Below, in pieces: positions 34,725 through 45,844 of a DNA stretch of 64,000 bases. This DNA comes from Thysanoteuthis rhombus (taxonomy: Eukaryota; Mollusca; Cephalopoda; Oegopsida; Thysanoteuthidae), in the NCBI GenBank assembly GCA_963457665.1, contig OY735222.1:43930043-43994042 (forward strand), given 5' to 3'. Under the pieces are notes generated by a model. The model saw nothing but the letters and a program-made list of their open reading frames with translations. It was not told the origin of the DNA and did not search any database. Position 1 is the stretch's first letter. Every line of letters starts with the position of its first letter. The position numbers and the translations under genes are program-made.

Positions 34725-35229
34725 TTCCTGTGACGAGCAGGGTTTATATGGTTTTGTTTTTTTTAAATTCGTGAGTCAAATTCTAACAATATCGAAGTGT
34801 TTCTGAATATTTTTCTCATGACGTAAAGTCCAGTTTTGCGACAGGAGGTGTTTGCTCTTGCAACTTTTTAAATTAGAGAGTGGCTTCCAGAATGGGAAAG
34901 TTGAAAAATCACATCTAAATATGTAACCCTGGTTAGGAGTAATGTAAACCAGTATTTGCACAGAATCTAAGACCCCCAGGTCATACGTCTGTAGTTTGGT
35001 CACACAGGACACTTTCTTATAGGAAGTTAAATGTTACACTTCAGTAACTCAAGGAATCACTCCGCTGCTCTCCTGATAACTTTGGTGCTGCAGACTCTTG
35101 CGTAATTTCCCAGTGGGTTTGATTAATTACGGGGTTTAATTGAATGAATTACCCAATTAAATGAATGTCTTCAATAAATTGTCATCTTCTGAAGTTTTAA
35201 TTAAGGATGAGCCAATGAAATTATTCACT

Positions 35230-35230
<1 letters not shown>
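34725..35230. other. Unassigned intergenic sequence
   Basis: Nothing recognised; A+T-rich. Confidence 0.3.
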
Positions 35231-35231
<1 letters not shown>

Positions 35232-35276
<45 letters not shown>

Positions 35277-35277
35277 G
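35232..35277. repeat. (ATT)n microsatellite, probable LINE tail
   Basis: About 15 ATT units immediately beyond the 3' end of the minus-strand LINE at 35.3-37.1 kb. On that strand it is (AAT)n, the expected position for a target-primed tail. Confidence 0.9.
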
Positions 35278-35279
35278 AT

Positions 35280-37145
35280 TTCACACCAGGTGGTTACTGT
35301 TGAGTGACAACAAGTCTCCTCAATTTTCCAGCCCTCCTCTCCACACTCTCATAGTCCACAGCAGTACTGTGGTTTACAGTTTCACACCAGTTGCCGATGG
35401 TTATCGCTGTAGACTGTTACAGTAAGTCTCCTCTGGTCTTAAGCCCTCCTCTCATCTCATCTCTCCCTCACCTATTACAGCAGTGCTGTGGTTTGTACCA
35501 CCACTACCATTTGGGTGTTTTTCCTTCCTCGTCTGTTGGGCCACTGCTAACCAGTTTTTCAATCTCTTTCCTCTTACCTCTATGGTCCGTAGGTACGGCC
35601 ACACCTATTATTTGGCAGGTTTTCTTCTTCTTGTCTACGATCACTCGGTCCGATCTTCTCGCTTGGATGGGTTGGTCCATTTGGATGTCGAAGTCCCTGG
35701 TTTCCATTCTCCAGAACTGTTTCCAGTTTCTGCATCCTTAAATCCAATTCGTTTACTCAGTTCCCAGTGTATTACTATTGCTGCTCTATCTTGCCCGTGT
35801 TTATACTCCTTCTGGGCTAGTTGACTACATTCACTAGTTATGTGGTTCACGGTCTCTTCTCTTTCGCTGCATAGGCGGTACTTGCTGTTTGTCTCTGTTC
35901 TGTTGATTTTTGTTTTTATATAGTTTGTTCTAATGCATTTGTTTTGAGCTGCCATGAAGAGCGATTCCGTTTCTCTCTTCAGGTTTCCTTTTCGTAGCCA
36001 TATCCATAATTTTACGTCTGCCATATCTTGTATCCGTCTTTCTAAATTCTCTGTATAATTTTTTTCTGTTCCCATTTTTCTTCCCTTGTTTGCTGAGTTG
36101 CGCTACCTCAGGCACTCTTAATGATGTCTTCAATGTTTGCTTGCACATACTTTTTTAGACCTGCTTTGGCACTCTGAACACAGACCTCTATGCTGACGAG
36201 CCTTCTGCCGCCTTCTCTTCTTTTCTCGTGCAGCTTATCTGTGATATCTCTGGGGGGTAATGCTTTGTGCATTGTCATAAGCTTCCTTGTTCGCCTGTCC
36301 ATTTACTTCAGTTCTGCCTTTGTTCATCCAAAGAACGGCCCTGTTTACTTATTTACCGATATGGCCCATGTGTTCATTTCTTTAGTTCAGTGTTCAGTGT
36401 TCAGCTCCTGATGTTTAGTTTGGTCTCTAATATTTTCCTTATCCTCCTTAGGTATTCTCATTTTGCTTTCTTCATTTCTTCCTGTTTTATCCTATCACAT
36501 TCGAGAACTCGCTGGTATTTATATCAGTCTTGAGTGGTCAGTGCTCAAATCTTCCTGCTGTCCGGGAGTTCGATTCCTTCTGTTGCTGCGAGCCTCCCTT
36601 GGTGTATTACCATAATTGCATATTTTTCTATCCAAAACTCCTTCCCAATGTCATCATTGTATCCCTTTTTCTTTTTTCTTTTTTTTAACAGCGGCTCGAG
36701 GTCTCCGTGTTTTGCATAAATAATTTTAAATCATCCATGCACATTTCGTGATTGACTTTTCTGTTTGTTTTGGAGAGTTGGTATCCTTTGCTGTTTTCAG
36801 GATTCTGTTGAGCGGTATTACAGTTAGAACAAATAGTAGTCGAGACAGTGAGTCTCTCTGAAAGATTCCTCTTTTTATACTTATCGCTGCTAAATTTTCT
36901 CCTGTGGCTGTCAAGTCGAAGTGTCAGTTTTTATAGAGTTGGTGATGAATCCTACCACTAGTTCAATGATCTTGAATAATCTGAGGCATTCGAGTATCCA
37001 GCTGTGTGGAATCATGTCGTATGCTTTTTTATGGTCTATCCATCCCATTGCAATGTTCTCTTTTCTTACTTATGGCCGATGGAGAGCAAGTCATTCGCCC
37101 CCTTGGTTCCTCTCCTACATCCTTTCTGTTCTTCTTGTAAAGTGA
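35280..37145 (-). pseudogene. Non-LTR retrotransposon: RT domain, zinc-finger-like and restriction-like endonuclease region (decayed)
   Basis: Reading the minus strand from 37.1 kb downward: LTATGENLAAISIKRGIFQRDSLSRLLFV-type sequence (RT domain 4 region, about 36,900-36,830). The RT catalytic box CMDDLKLFMQ follows, with its MDD codons at 36,730-36,738. Then come LWIWLRKGNLKRETESLFMA, a Cys/His motif region YRLCSEREETVNHITSECSQ (about 35,900), and VIHWELSKRIGF. Last is a degraded endonuclease-type block ARRSDRVIVDKKKKTCQII (about 35,660-35,600). The final part near 35,280-35,480 contains a ~110-bp direct duplication ('tttcacaccag' to 'agccctcctct'). The longest intact frame is 144 codons. 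Frameshifts separate all blocks and the N-terminus is missing. Clade assignment to restriction-endonuclease-type LINEs is from memory of the family. Confidence 0.75.
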
Positions 37146-37149
37146 CCAT

Positions 37150-37650
37150 CGATCAATAGTTGAAAAACTGTAGTGTCAAATTTAGAAGTCATGATCCCAC
37201 CAAAGAGTAAATATGGTCAGAAAATTTCTCTTCTGACCTCGCTGTTGTTTTCCATTGGAAAATATCTAAAATGGTGTGAAAAAAAAACATCTAAAAATAT
37301 CTAGATTCTAGAGGATCTAAATGCTTTTATTAACCCTTCAGAAAGGGACGCCAAAAAGGCTGAACAAGCTTTTTTTTCGAACGATCAATAAAACAATTTT
37401 ATAATGCATCTAGTGGAGTATTGATGCCAATTTTCAAATCTATAGACAAAACCATATGGCTAGGAGGGCAGTGACAATAAAAAAAAATTGATCAAGCCGC
37501 TATAATAAGACCCGTAAAGGTCAAATAGAAATTTTGAAGGGATTACTGATGCCAATTTTTAAGAATTTAGGAAATACGATATTGCCAGGGTAAACCCGTC
37601 AAAATTAAACTCACGAAAAGTTTTTTTTTTAATTTTCTGTGGTCTAGAAG
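37150..37650. repeat. Family D interspersed repeat, copy 2
   Basis: Colinear with 7,240-7,740. 'atgccaatttt' plus 'atttagg/atctatagacaaa' occurs twice here (about 37,422-37,470 and 37,549-37,590), so its distal part is duplicated. Confidence 0.6.
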
Positions 37651-37799
37651 GGTGTAATGTTCGTCAATGATAATGAGAGAGAGGAGAGGGAGAGAGAGAG
37701 TGGAGGGAGAGATACTGGAAGCCACCCGTCACTGCTGGGAGGTTGAAATTCAATCGTAATGATAATGCAATGAAAACCAATTACATAAAGGTTATGAGA

Positions 37800-38460
37800 G
37801 ACAAGACACGGGAGAATAGTCGGAATAGACTATCTTGATATAAAGATGAGACAAACAGTCACATTGTAAGCAAATGCAGCAAGTTAGCCCCGAGGGAGTG
37901 CAAGAGCACAGCCTGACTGGGTAGGGTAGGTGATTCACTGGAAACTATTTGAGCGACTTCGTTCATGTCATGATCAACGTGATCTACAAAGACCAGATAA
38001 TGAAACATATAAATTCCTCCTGGACTATGAGATTGAAAAGAATAACCCAATCTAGGCCAGGAGACCATATCTAATTGAAGTTAACAAGAAGAAAGAAGCA
38101 TGTCAGGCAGTGGATTCCGCTATTTTTGCAGATCACCCGGTGATACAAAAAGAGGGTGAAAAGCTGGATAAGTACTTTGACGTTGCCAGACGACTGAAAA
38201 ATTGTTCAGCACGAGTGTGAAGGTAATAAAAAATCGTAATTTGAGCAATTAAGGCAATCCTGAAGAGCCCAACAAGGAGATTGGAAAAGTAGGAATCCAG
38301 GGAAAGTCTGAGGAAATCCAGGCGACAGTACGACTGAAATCAGTGAGAATACTGAGGAGATTGCGATACTATCGTGGTTACTTGTCACTAAATCCCTAGT
38401 GGACGCCTCGCTAAAATGGGAAGTTGTAAACTGATTTGTAAAATTCACATGATTTGAATA
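37800..38460 (+). pseudogene. LINE ORF C-terminus, restriction-like-endonuclease type (decayed)
   Basis: Plus-strand blocks: YKDETNSHIVSKCSKLAPRE (zinc-finger region, about 37,840-37,900), then YKFLLDYEIEKNNPI, stop, ARRPYLIEVNKKKEACQAVD (about 38,005-38,110; the RPD-like position reads RPY). GEKLDKYFDVARRLKNC follows, and an end region with RLKSVRILRRLRYY (about 38,330-38,365). These parallel the order in the minus copy at 35.3-37.1 kb and at 1-480. Multiple frameshifts and stops. Confidence 0.65.
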
Positions 38461-38744
38461 GGAAGCTGGGCTAAATTGAAATGTCCTAGATAGTTAACAC
38501 TTTCCATGCAGATACGTTCGGGATTATTTCATTCTGATAAATAAATAAATTTATATAATTATTTTCTATTTATCATAGGTTCACGTTTCTTTCTTGCTTG
38601 CATGGTCTGGTCAGATATAATATCCAAGTTCCACATTATTTTTTTTTTCTATTTCCTAGGACAACCTCCGATTTATATTCATAAACTATTTGTTTCAAGC
38701 CGTTTGCACAGTTCCTAGTGTATGATTGCTCCCTACTCTGGTCT

Positions 38745-38895
38745 TATGTCTGTTGAAAAGCGTAGACCAGAATAATGAACGTAGTTTTCGTCAATTTCAA
38801 AGGATTATATCTGGCTGAAGGGCTTGAAATGAAACATTTACTCGTTATTATATCTACAAAAAGTATTTTTCTGTAAATTCCCTCTCAAAATGATT
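38745..38895 (+). repeat. Family B fragment
   Basis: 'atatctggctgaagggcttg', 'aaatgaaacatttactcgtt', 'atatctacaaaaagt' match the centre of family B. Confidence 0.4.
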
Positions 38896-38899
38896 TGGG

Positions 38900-39110
38900 C
38901 ATTCTGAGTCATGATGTCCAACGATTGTCTGACGTTCTTACAACATGACCAGCCCATTGCCATCTGAGTTTCCTTATGGTCTCTATGATATTTCTGTTCT
39001 TCCCTAATATACTGTGCTGTCTTGTGAACTCTCCATGTGATGCCAGAATAAAGTGATTCTTAGCTAGCTTTCTCCAACTTTCGTGATTTTTATGAGGATT
39101 CATTGTCCTA
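38900..39110 (-). pseudogene. LINE ORF2 C-terminal fragment, (TGA)n-tailed family
   Basis: 'gagtcatgatgtccaacgat', 'cttacaacatgaccagccca', 'ttgccatctgagtttcctta'. The minus frame reads LRWQWAGHVVRTSDNRWTS, one of the cleanest matches to the KW.WAGHVARM.DNRWTS signature. Only ~65 residues remain. Confidence 0.7.
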
Positions 39111-39194
39111 GGTAGGAGGAGTGGTCTACAAATAATCCGAAAGTTCCCAAGTATTCAACTCGAGTTCAGTAACGTCAAGGTCTCGCTCGCTTCG

Positions 39195-39270
39195 CACTGA
39201 CACAATGGTTAGCAAGTTAGCCTCGAAAAATCTTTGCCACTGTGACGATTTCAATTGCCCCTAGATACCA
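39195..39270 (+). repeat. Possible tRNA-like segment
   Basis: 'gacacaatggttagcaagtt' suggests a D-arm/A box, and 'gacgatttcaattgcccc' a weak B box. No flanking repeat match was seen. Confidence 0.25.
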
Positions 39271-39401
39271 CATGGTTGTGACGATGTGTTAGAATAAGCT
39301 AAATTTACGTATCATTAGTTCCGTATTTTGAATTATCATAATTATTCCACGGGTCTTTGATTCCCTGAATGATCTATAGAGCTGTTACCAGGGCTCTAAT
39401 G

Positions 39402-39452
39402 GATCATCATCATCCTCATTGTCATCATCATCATCTCCATCATCATAGTAAT
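39402..39452. repeat. (ATC)n-rich tract
   Basis: Runs of atc/atcctc trinucleotides. Confidence 0.8.
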
Positions 39453-40420
39453 AATAATAATATTCCACAATTTCTTTCGCTCTCAAACAAGGTCATGGTA
39501 TTTATCCATCTTCCCATTCTCGTTTAGCTTCGTCTTGTGATCATACAGGATCGATTATATCTATTTCTGGTAGATTTTCTTTCCATTAAATCAAGTACAC
39601 TAGTCCTCTGGTATGAGAAGTATGATCTGACTGAATCTTCAGATATTACTTTTTTCTGATCTGAAGGATATTTCATGGTTTGTGTTCACACGTCAAATTT
39701 TAGTCGCTTGTACAGTTCCACGCCAACCAATGTTCCAACACAGTCATGTCTACGGGGTTTCTTTTGTTTTATATTTTTTGTGATTTTAATTTTCGACATG
39801 TTAGTTTGTATGCATTCATAAATAATGCATGCTATCAAAATTCATTCCTACATCATTATCATCAACGTTATCGGGTGACCATCGCCACGAACATAAAAAA
39901 AGAAAATCCCAACTCTTGGAAACTCTCTTCGATAATCTTGCCAAAACACCTACGGGGTCTCAGTTTTCCCCATAGATCTCTTCATGGGGCTCTTTTGGTG
40001 ATATTCCAAGAGCTGCAATAGGAGGTGCTGATGACCAAACGGTCAAAAGCACAGAACATGGAATCGGACGAGCGAGTTCAAACCCCAGTTGGAACAGTTT
40101 GCGTTTACTTCATACTAATGCCTTTGGGGGAAAAAGCATGAATCAACAATTGCTACTGAAACAGTGATTTGGTCTCCATGGATTGTTGGAAAGATGCAGA
40201 CCAATTACGACACATGAGTAACTGAGTTTGTGTCAAGTGTTACAGTAGTTTTTTTGCAAATATGTGTAACGTTATTTAAATCATCTAAATTCTTCAACAA
40301 ATCTCATTTTTCTAGGAATGGTTATTGAGGGGCGTTACCTGCTTTTCCTTGGTTCTGCTAATATGCAGTAAGTGCAAAATGTATCCGATATATTTGAAAA
40401 AGTTTTTTTCAACAGACTTA

Positions 40421-40448
40421 TACACCTTTAAAATTGCCAGAATTTTGA
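40421..40448 (-). repeat. Inverted partial minisatellite unit next to the array
   Basis: The reverse complement of this segment reads 'tcaaaattctggcaatttta' then 'aaggtgta', matching the unit part 'ccaaattctgtcaattttga' then 'aggtgca'. The counterpart in copy 2 lies at about 48,826-48,852, so it belongs to the element rather than the expansion. Confidence 0.65.
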
Positions 40449-40560
40449 TCTAAGATTGAAAAAATACAAAATCTAAAGAATATCCAAACAAGATTGACAT
40501 TTGAAACGCAACGTGTAAAAATTTAGAAATGTTTTGTTCAAATTTTGACGGTGTACAACG

Positions 40561-43500
40561 TTAAACATCAAATCTTTAGTGCCAAATTCAGTGAATTTTG
40601 AAGGCGTACAGGGTTGAACATCAAATCTTCTGTCCAAATTCTGTCAGTTTTGAAGGCGTACAGGGTTAAACATCAAATCTTTTGTCCAAATTCTGTCAAT
40701 TTTGAAGGCGTACAGGGTTAAACATCAAATCTTTTGTCCGAATTTTGTCAATTTTGAAGGTGCACAAGGTTAAACATCAAATCTTTTGTCCAAATTCTGT
40801 CAATTTTGAAGGCGTACAGGGTTAAACATCAAATCTTTTGTCCGAATTTTGTCAATTTTGAAGGCGTACAGGGTTAAACATCAAATCTTTTGTCCAAATT
40901 CTGTCAATTTTGAAGGCGTACAGGGTTAAACATCAAACCTTTTGTCCAAATTCTGTCAATTTTGAAGGCGTACAGGGTTAAACATCAAATCTTTTGTCCA
41001 AATTCTGTCAATTTTGAAGGCGTACAGGGTTAAACATCAAATCTTTTGTCCAAATTCTGTCAATTTTGAAGGTGCACAAGGTTAAACATCAAACCTTTTG
41101 TCCAAATTCTGTCAATTTTGAAGGTGCACAAGGTTAAACATCAAATCTTTTGTCCAAATTCTGTCAATTTTGAAGGCGTACAGGGTTAAACATCAAATCT
41201 TTTGTCCGAATTTTGTCAATTTTGAAGGTGCACAAGGTTAAACATCAAACCTTTTGTCCAAATTCTGTCAATTTTGAAGGTGCACAAGGTTAAACATCAA
41301 ATCTTTTGTCCAAATTCTGTCAATTTTGAAGGCGTACAGGGTTAAACATCAAACCTTTTGTCCAAATTCTGTCAATTTTGAAGGTGCACAAGGTTAAACA
41401 TCAAATCTTTTGTCCAAATTCTGTCAATTTTGAAGGCGTACAGGGTTAAACATCAAATCTTTTGTCCGAATTTTGTCAATTTTGAAGGCGTACAGGGTTA
41501 AACATCAAATCTTTTGTCCAAATTCTGTCAATTTTGAAGGCGTACAGGGTTAAACATCAAACCTTTTGTCCAAATTCTGTCAATTTTGAAGGCGTACAGG
41601 GTTAAACATCAAATCTTTTGTCCAAATTCTGTCAATTTTGAAAGCGTACAGGGTTAAACATCAAATCTTTTGTCCAAATTCTGTCAATTTTGAAGGTTCA
41701 CAAGGTTAAACATCAAACCTTTTGTCCAAATTCTGTCAATTTTGAAGGTGCACAAGGTTAAACATCAAATCTTTTGTCCAAATTCTGTCAATTTTGAAGG
41801 CGTACAGGGTTAAACATCAAATCTTTTGTCCGAATTTTGTCAATTTTGAAGGCGTACAGGGTTAAACATCAAATCTTTTGTCCGAATTTTGTCAATTTTG
41901 AAGGCGTACAGGGTTAAACATCAAATCTTTTGTCCAAATTCTGTCAATTTTGAAGGCGTACAGGGTTAAACATCAAACCTTTTGTCCAAATTCTGTCAAT
42001 TTTGAAGGCGTACAGGGTTAAACATCAAATCTTTTGTCCAAATTCTGTCAATTTTGAAGGCGTACAGGGTTAAACATCAAATCTTTTGTCCAAATTCTGT
42101 CAATTTTGAAGGTTCACAAGGTTAAACATCAAACCTTTTGTCCAAATTCTGTCAATTTTGAAGGTGCACAAGGTTAAACATCAAATCTTTTGTCCAAATT
42201 CTGTCAATTTTGAAGGCGTACAGGGTTAAACATCAAATCTTTTGTCCGAATTTTGTCAATTTTGAAGGTGCACAAGGTTAAACATCAAATCTTTTGTCCA
42301 AATTCTGTCAATTTTGAAGGCGTACAGGGTTAAACATCAAATCTTTTGTCCGAATTTTGTCAATTTTGAAGGCGTACAGGGTTAAACATCAAATCTTTTG
42401 TCCAAATTCTGTCAATTTTGAAGGCGTACAGGGTTAAACATCAAATCTTTTGTCCAAATTCTGTCAATTTTGAAGGCGTACAGGGTTAAACATCAAATCT
42501 TTTGTCCGAATTTTGTCAATTTTGAAGGTGCACAAGGTTAAACATCAAACCTTTTGTCCAAATTCTGTCAATTTTGAAGGTGCACAAGGTTAAACATCAA
42601 ATCTTTTGTCCAAATTCTGTCAATTTTGAAGGCGTACAGGGTTAAACATCAAATCTTTTGTCCAAATTCTGTCAATTTTGAAGGCGTACAGGGTTAAACA
42701 TCAAATCTTTTGTCCAAATTCTGTCAATTTTGAAGGCGTACAGGGTTAAACATCAAATCTTTTGTCCGAATTTTGTCAATTTTGAAGGCGTACAGGGTTA
42801 AACATCAAATCTTTTGTCCAAATTCTGTCAATTTTGAAGGCGTACAGGGTTAAACATCAAACCTTTTGTCCAAATTCTGTCAATTTTGAAGGCGTACAGG
42901 GTTAAACATCAAATCTTTTGTCCGAATTTTGTCAATTTTGAAGGTGCACAAGGTTAAACATCAAATCTTTTGTCCAAATTCTGTCAATTTTGAAGGCGTA
43001 CAGGGTTAAACATCAAATCTTTTGTCCAAATTCTGTCAATTTTGAAGGCGTACAGGGTTAAACATCAAACCTTTTGTCCAAATTCTGTCAATTTTGAAGG
43101 CGTACAGGGTTAAACATCAAACCTTTTGTCCAAATTCTGTCAATTTTGAAGGCGTACAGGGTTAAACATCAAATCTTTTGTCCGAATTTTGTCAATTTTG
43201 AAGGTGCACAAGGTTAAACATCAAATCTTTTGTCCAAATTCTGTCAATTTTGAAGGCGTACAGGGTTAAACATCAAATCTTTTGTCCGAATTTTGTCAAT
43301 TTTGAAGGTGCACAAGGTTAAACATCAAATCTTTTGTCCAAATTCTGTCAATTTTGAAGGCGTACAGGGTTAAACATCAAATCTTTTGTCCAAATTCTGT
43401 CAATTTTGAAGGCGTACAGGGTTAAACATCAAACCTTTTGTCCAAATTCTGTCAATTTTGAAGGCGTACAGGGTTAAACATCAAATCTTTTGTCCGAATT

Positions 43501-44812
43501 TTGTCAATTTTGAAGGTGCACAAGGTTAAACATCAAATCTTTTGTCCAAATTCTGTCAATTTTGAAGGCGTACAGGGTTAAACATCAAATCTTTTGTCCA
43601 AATTCTGTCAATTTTGAAGGCGTACAGGGTTAAACATCAAATCTTTTGTCCAAATTCTGTCAATTTTGAAGGCGTACAGGGTTAAACATCAAATCTTTTG
43701 TCCAAATTCTGTCAATTTTGAAGGCGTACAGGGTTAAACATCAAACCTTTTGTCCAAATTCTGTCAATTTTGAAGGCGTACAGGGTTAAACATCAAATCT
43801 TTTGTCCAAATTCTGTCAATTTTGAAGGCGTACAGGGTTAAACATCAAACCTTTTGTCCAAATTCTGTCAATTTTGAAGGCGTACAGGGTTAAACATCAA
43901 ATCTTTTGTCCGAATTTTGTCAATTTTGAAGGTGCACAAGGTTAAACATCAAATCTTTTGTCCAAATTCTGTCAATTTTGAAGGCGTACAGGGTTAAACA
44001 TCAAATCTTTTGTCCAAATTCTGTCAATTTTGAAGGCGTACAGGGTTAAACATCAAACCTTTTGTCCAAATTCTGTCAATTTTGAAGGCGTACAGGGTTA
44101 AACATCAAATCTTTTGTCCGAATTTTGTCAATTTTGAAGGTGCACAAGGTTAAACATCAAATCTTTTGTCCAAATTCTGTCAATTTTGAAGGCGTACAGG
44201 GTTAAACATCAAATCTTTTGTCCAAATTCTGTCAATTTTGAAGGCGTACAGGGTTAAACATCAAATCTTTTGTCCGAATTTTGTCAATTTTGAAGGCGTA
44301 CAGGGTTAAACATCAAATCTTTTGTCCAAATTCTGTCAATTTTGAAGGCGTACAGGGTTAAACATCAAATCTTTTGTCCAAATTCTGTCAATTTTGAAGG
44401 TGCACAAGGTTAAACATCAAACCTTTTGTCCAAATTCTGTCAATTTTGAAGGTGCACAAGGTTAAACATCAAATCTTTTGTCCGAATTTTGTCAATTTTG
44501 AAGGCGTACAGGGTTAAACATCAAATCTTTTGTCCAAATTCTGTCAATTTTGAAGGCGTACAGGGTTAAACATCAAATCTTTTGTCCAAATTCTGTCAAT
44601 TTTGAAGGTGCACAAGGTTAAACATCAAACCTTTTGTCCAAATTCTGTCAATTTTGAAGGTGCACAAGGTTAAACATCAAATCTTTTGTCCAAATTCTGT
44701 CAATTTTGAAGGCGTACAGGGTTAAACATCAAATCTTTTGTCCGAATTTTGTCAATTTTGAAGGTGCACAAGGTTAAACATCAAACCTTTTGTCCAAATT
44801 TTGTCAATTTTG
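40561..44812. repeat. 52-bp minisatellite, about 82 units
   Basis: Unit: 'ttaaacatcaaatcttttgt', 'ccaaattctgtcaattttga', 'aggcgtacaggg'. The first unit is 53 bp and diverged. From unit 1 to unit 82 the distance is 4,213 bp = 81 x 52 + 1, so internal units show no net length change. Three linked variant sites exist: aaaTc/aaaCc; ccAaattCtg/ccGaattTtg; cgtacaggg/tgcacaagg. A rare 'ttcacaagg' variant occurs at about 41,695 and 42,111, exactly 416 bp (8 units) apart. Not coding (period not a multiple of 3). Terminal units are most diverged, as expected for unequal exchange. Confidence 0.97.
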
Positions 44813-45069
44813 CAAGGTTTATAAAAATGTTCAAACTTTACACTCACTGTAACCGCTGTTTTTGTAGCAGTTTATTATTTGAGCTGTTATTTTCATTTTG
44901 CTTCTAATTCTGGCTTCGATTTAATTTCCTTTTTCTTGTTTCCTTGTCTGATTACCGGGAATTTCTGAAGAACTAATGAGGTGCAATGTTTCTGTATAGT
45001 CGAATCTTTTTCAAATCAACTTCACCGTGGGCGTTTAATTCAAAACTGTTCTGAGAGTGAAAGACCGGT

Positions 45070-45140
45070 GATTGTTGCCGAGTGGTTGAGTGCTTGCTTA
45101 CGGTTCAGTAGGACGTAATTCAATGAACCACTGAGTGATA
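45070..45140 (+). repeat. tRNA-like (class II, Ser/Leu-type) module
   Basis: 'gattgttgccgagtggttga', then 'gtgcttgcttacggttcagt'. GCCGAGTGGTTGAG is the hallmark D-arm/A-box of tRNA-Leu/Ser. A T-arm-like 'ggttcaatgaacc' is clear in copy 2 and 'attcaatgaacc' here. No full cloverleaf was confirmed, so it is probably a pol-III-promoter-derived module. Confidence 0.5.
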
Positions 45141-45239
45141 CAAAAGATTTTTCAAAGTGGTACTCAATGCCTCTTCGTTGAAAACTCATCACAAGTAGTA
45201 GGATTGATGAAGTTTCTCACCGAAGACAACGGGTTGTCG

Positions 45240-45452
45240 CGAAATCACGTTTGATACGCTGGTTTTCGTAAGATCACCAAGGTTGAACAACGTTGAGATT
45301 GATCAGTAGCTAGTATTGGGAAATACCAGGTGTCGTAAGCAGAATGGAGCTTCGACCAGCCTTGCAAACCAAAAATTTGTTTTACTAATGGTTACCCGTA
45401 TTTACCAAACCCTGTAACATCCTCGATTAAGGTGTAAGTTTAGAACGATGAT
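45240..45452 (+). repeat. 5S-rRNA-like module plus SINE tail
   Basis: 'cgtaagatcaccaaggttga' parallels 5S CGTCTGATCTCGGAAGCTAA; 'ttgatcagtagctagtattg' parallels CTGGTTAGTACTTGGATGG; 'ggaaataccaggtgtcgtaa' parallels GGGAATACCGGGTGCTGTAG. The tail 'ggtgtaagtttagaacgatg' is shared with 33.77 and 48.02 kb. Too diverged to be a functional 5S gene. Confidence 0.6.
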
Positions 45453-45539
45453 ATATGAAACTTACATAAATAAATCACAAAATGTTGGGCTCTGGTGTCT
45501 CTTTCATATCACAGATGATTTGCCTGCATCTCCCTGGGT

Positions 45540-45690
45540 GTGATTATCGTGCAGTGTTTGTTCGATTCTTACTAATGATAGCCACCGAAAACACCTTGAT
45601 CACAGCTTATAGCTAATGATGAAAATTGTCGGCGTAGTAATAGATCAGCTTGGTAAAATATACTGGTTTAGATATATGTGCAGAGTCACA
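45540..45690. repeat. Family E repeat, copy 2
   Basis: 'gaaaacaccttgatcacagc' and following text parallel 19,540-19,690. Confidence 0.4.
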
Positions 45691-45770
45691 CACATGAACT
45701 AAAAATAATTTCCAAGTGAATTATTAAATCGAACAGAGGGTTGCAGGCATTCAAAGATATATTGCACTTA

Positions 45771-45772
<2 letters not shown>

Positions 45773-45844
<72 letters not shown>

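Larger units (their letters stand above)
39640..45452 (+). mobile_element. Composite repeat element, copy 1 (minisatellite + tRNA-like + 5S-like)
   Basis: Order on plus: ~900-bp left region (39,640-40,560) with a short open frame but no known domain; the 52-bp minisatellite (40,561-44,812); a ~250-bp spacer; a tRNA-like segment (about 45,070-45,140); ~100 bp; then a 5S-rRNA-like segment and tail (about 45,240-45,452). The whole arrangement recurs inverted at 48,019-49,625 with the array reduced to two or three units. Non-autonomous by appearance: no transposase, helicase or RT was found. Minisatellite-bearing non-autonomous Helitrons of molluscs are a possible analogy, but no Helitron ends were identified. 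Confidence 0.7.

Noticed and set aside
35641-36075. Host gene encoding a 144-residue protein
   Set aside because: Sequence blocks and flanks match the post-RT region of a LINE; it is a surviving open stretch of a dead element.
40561-44812. CRISPR array
   Set aside because: Units are directly contiguous with no unique spacers, the period is a uniform 52 bp, and the context is eukaryotic retroposon DNA.
40561-44812. Repeat-protein gene
   Set aside because: A 52-bp period is not a multiple of three and no frame stays open through the array.
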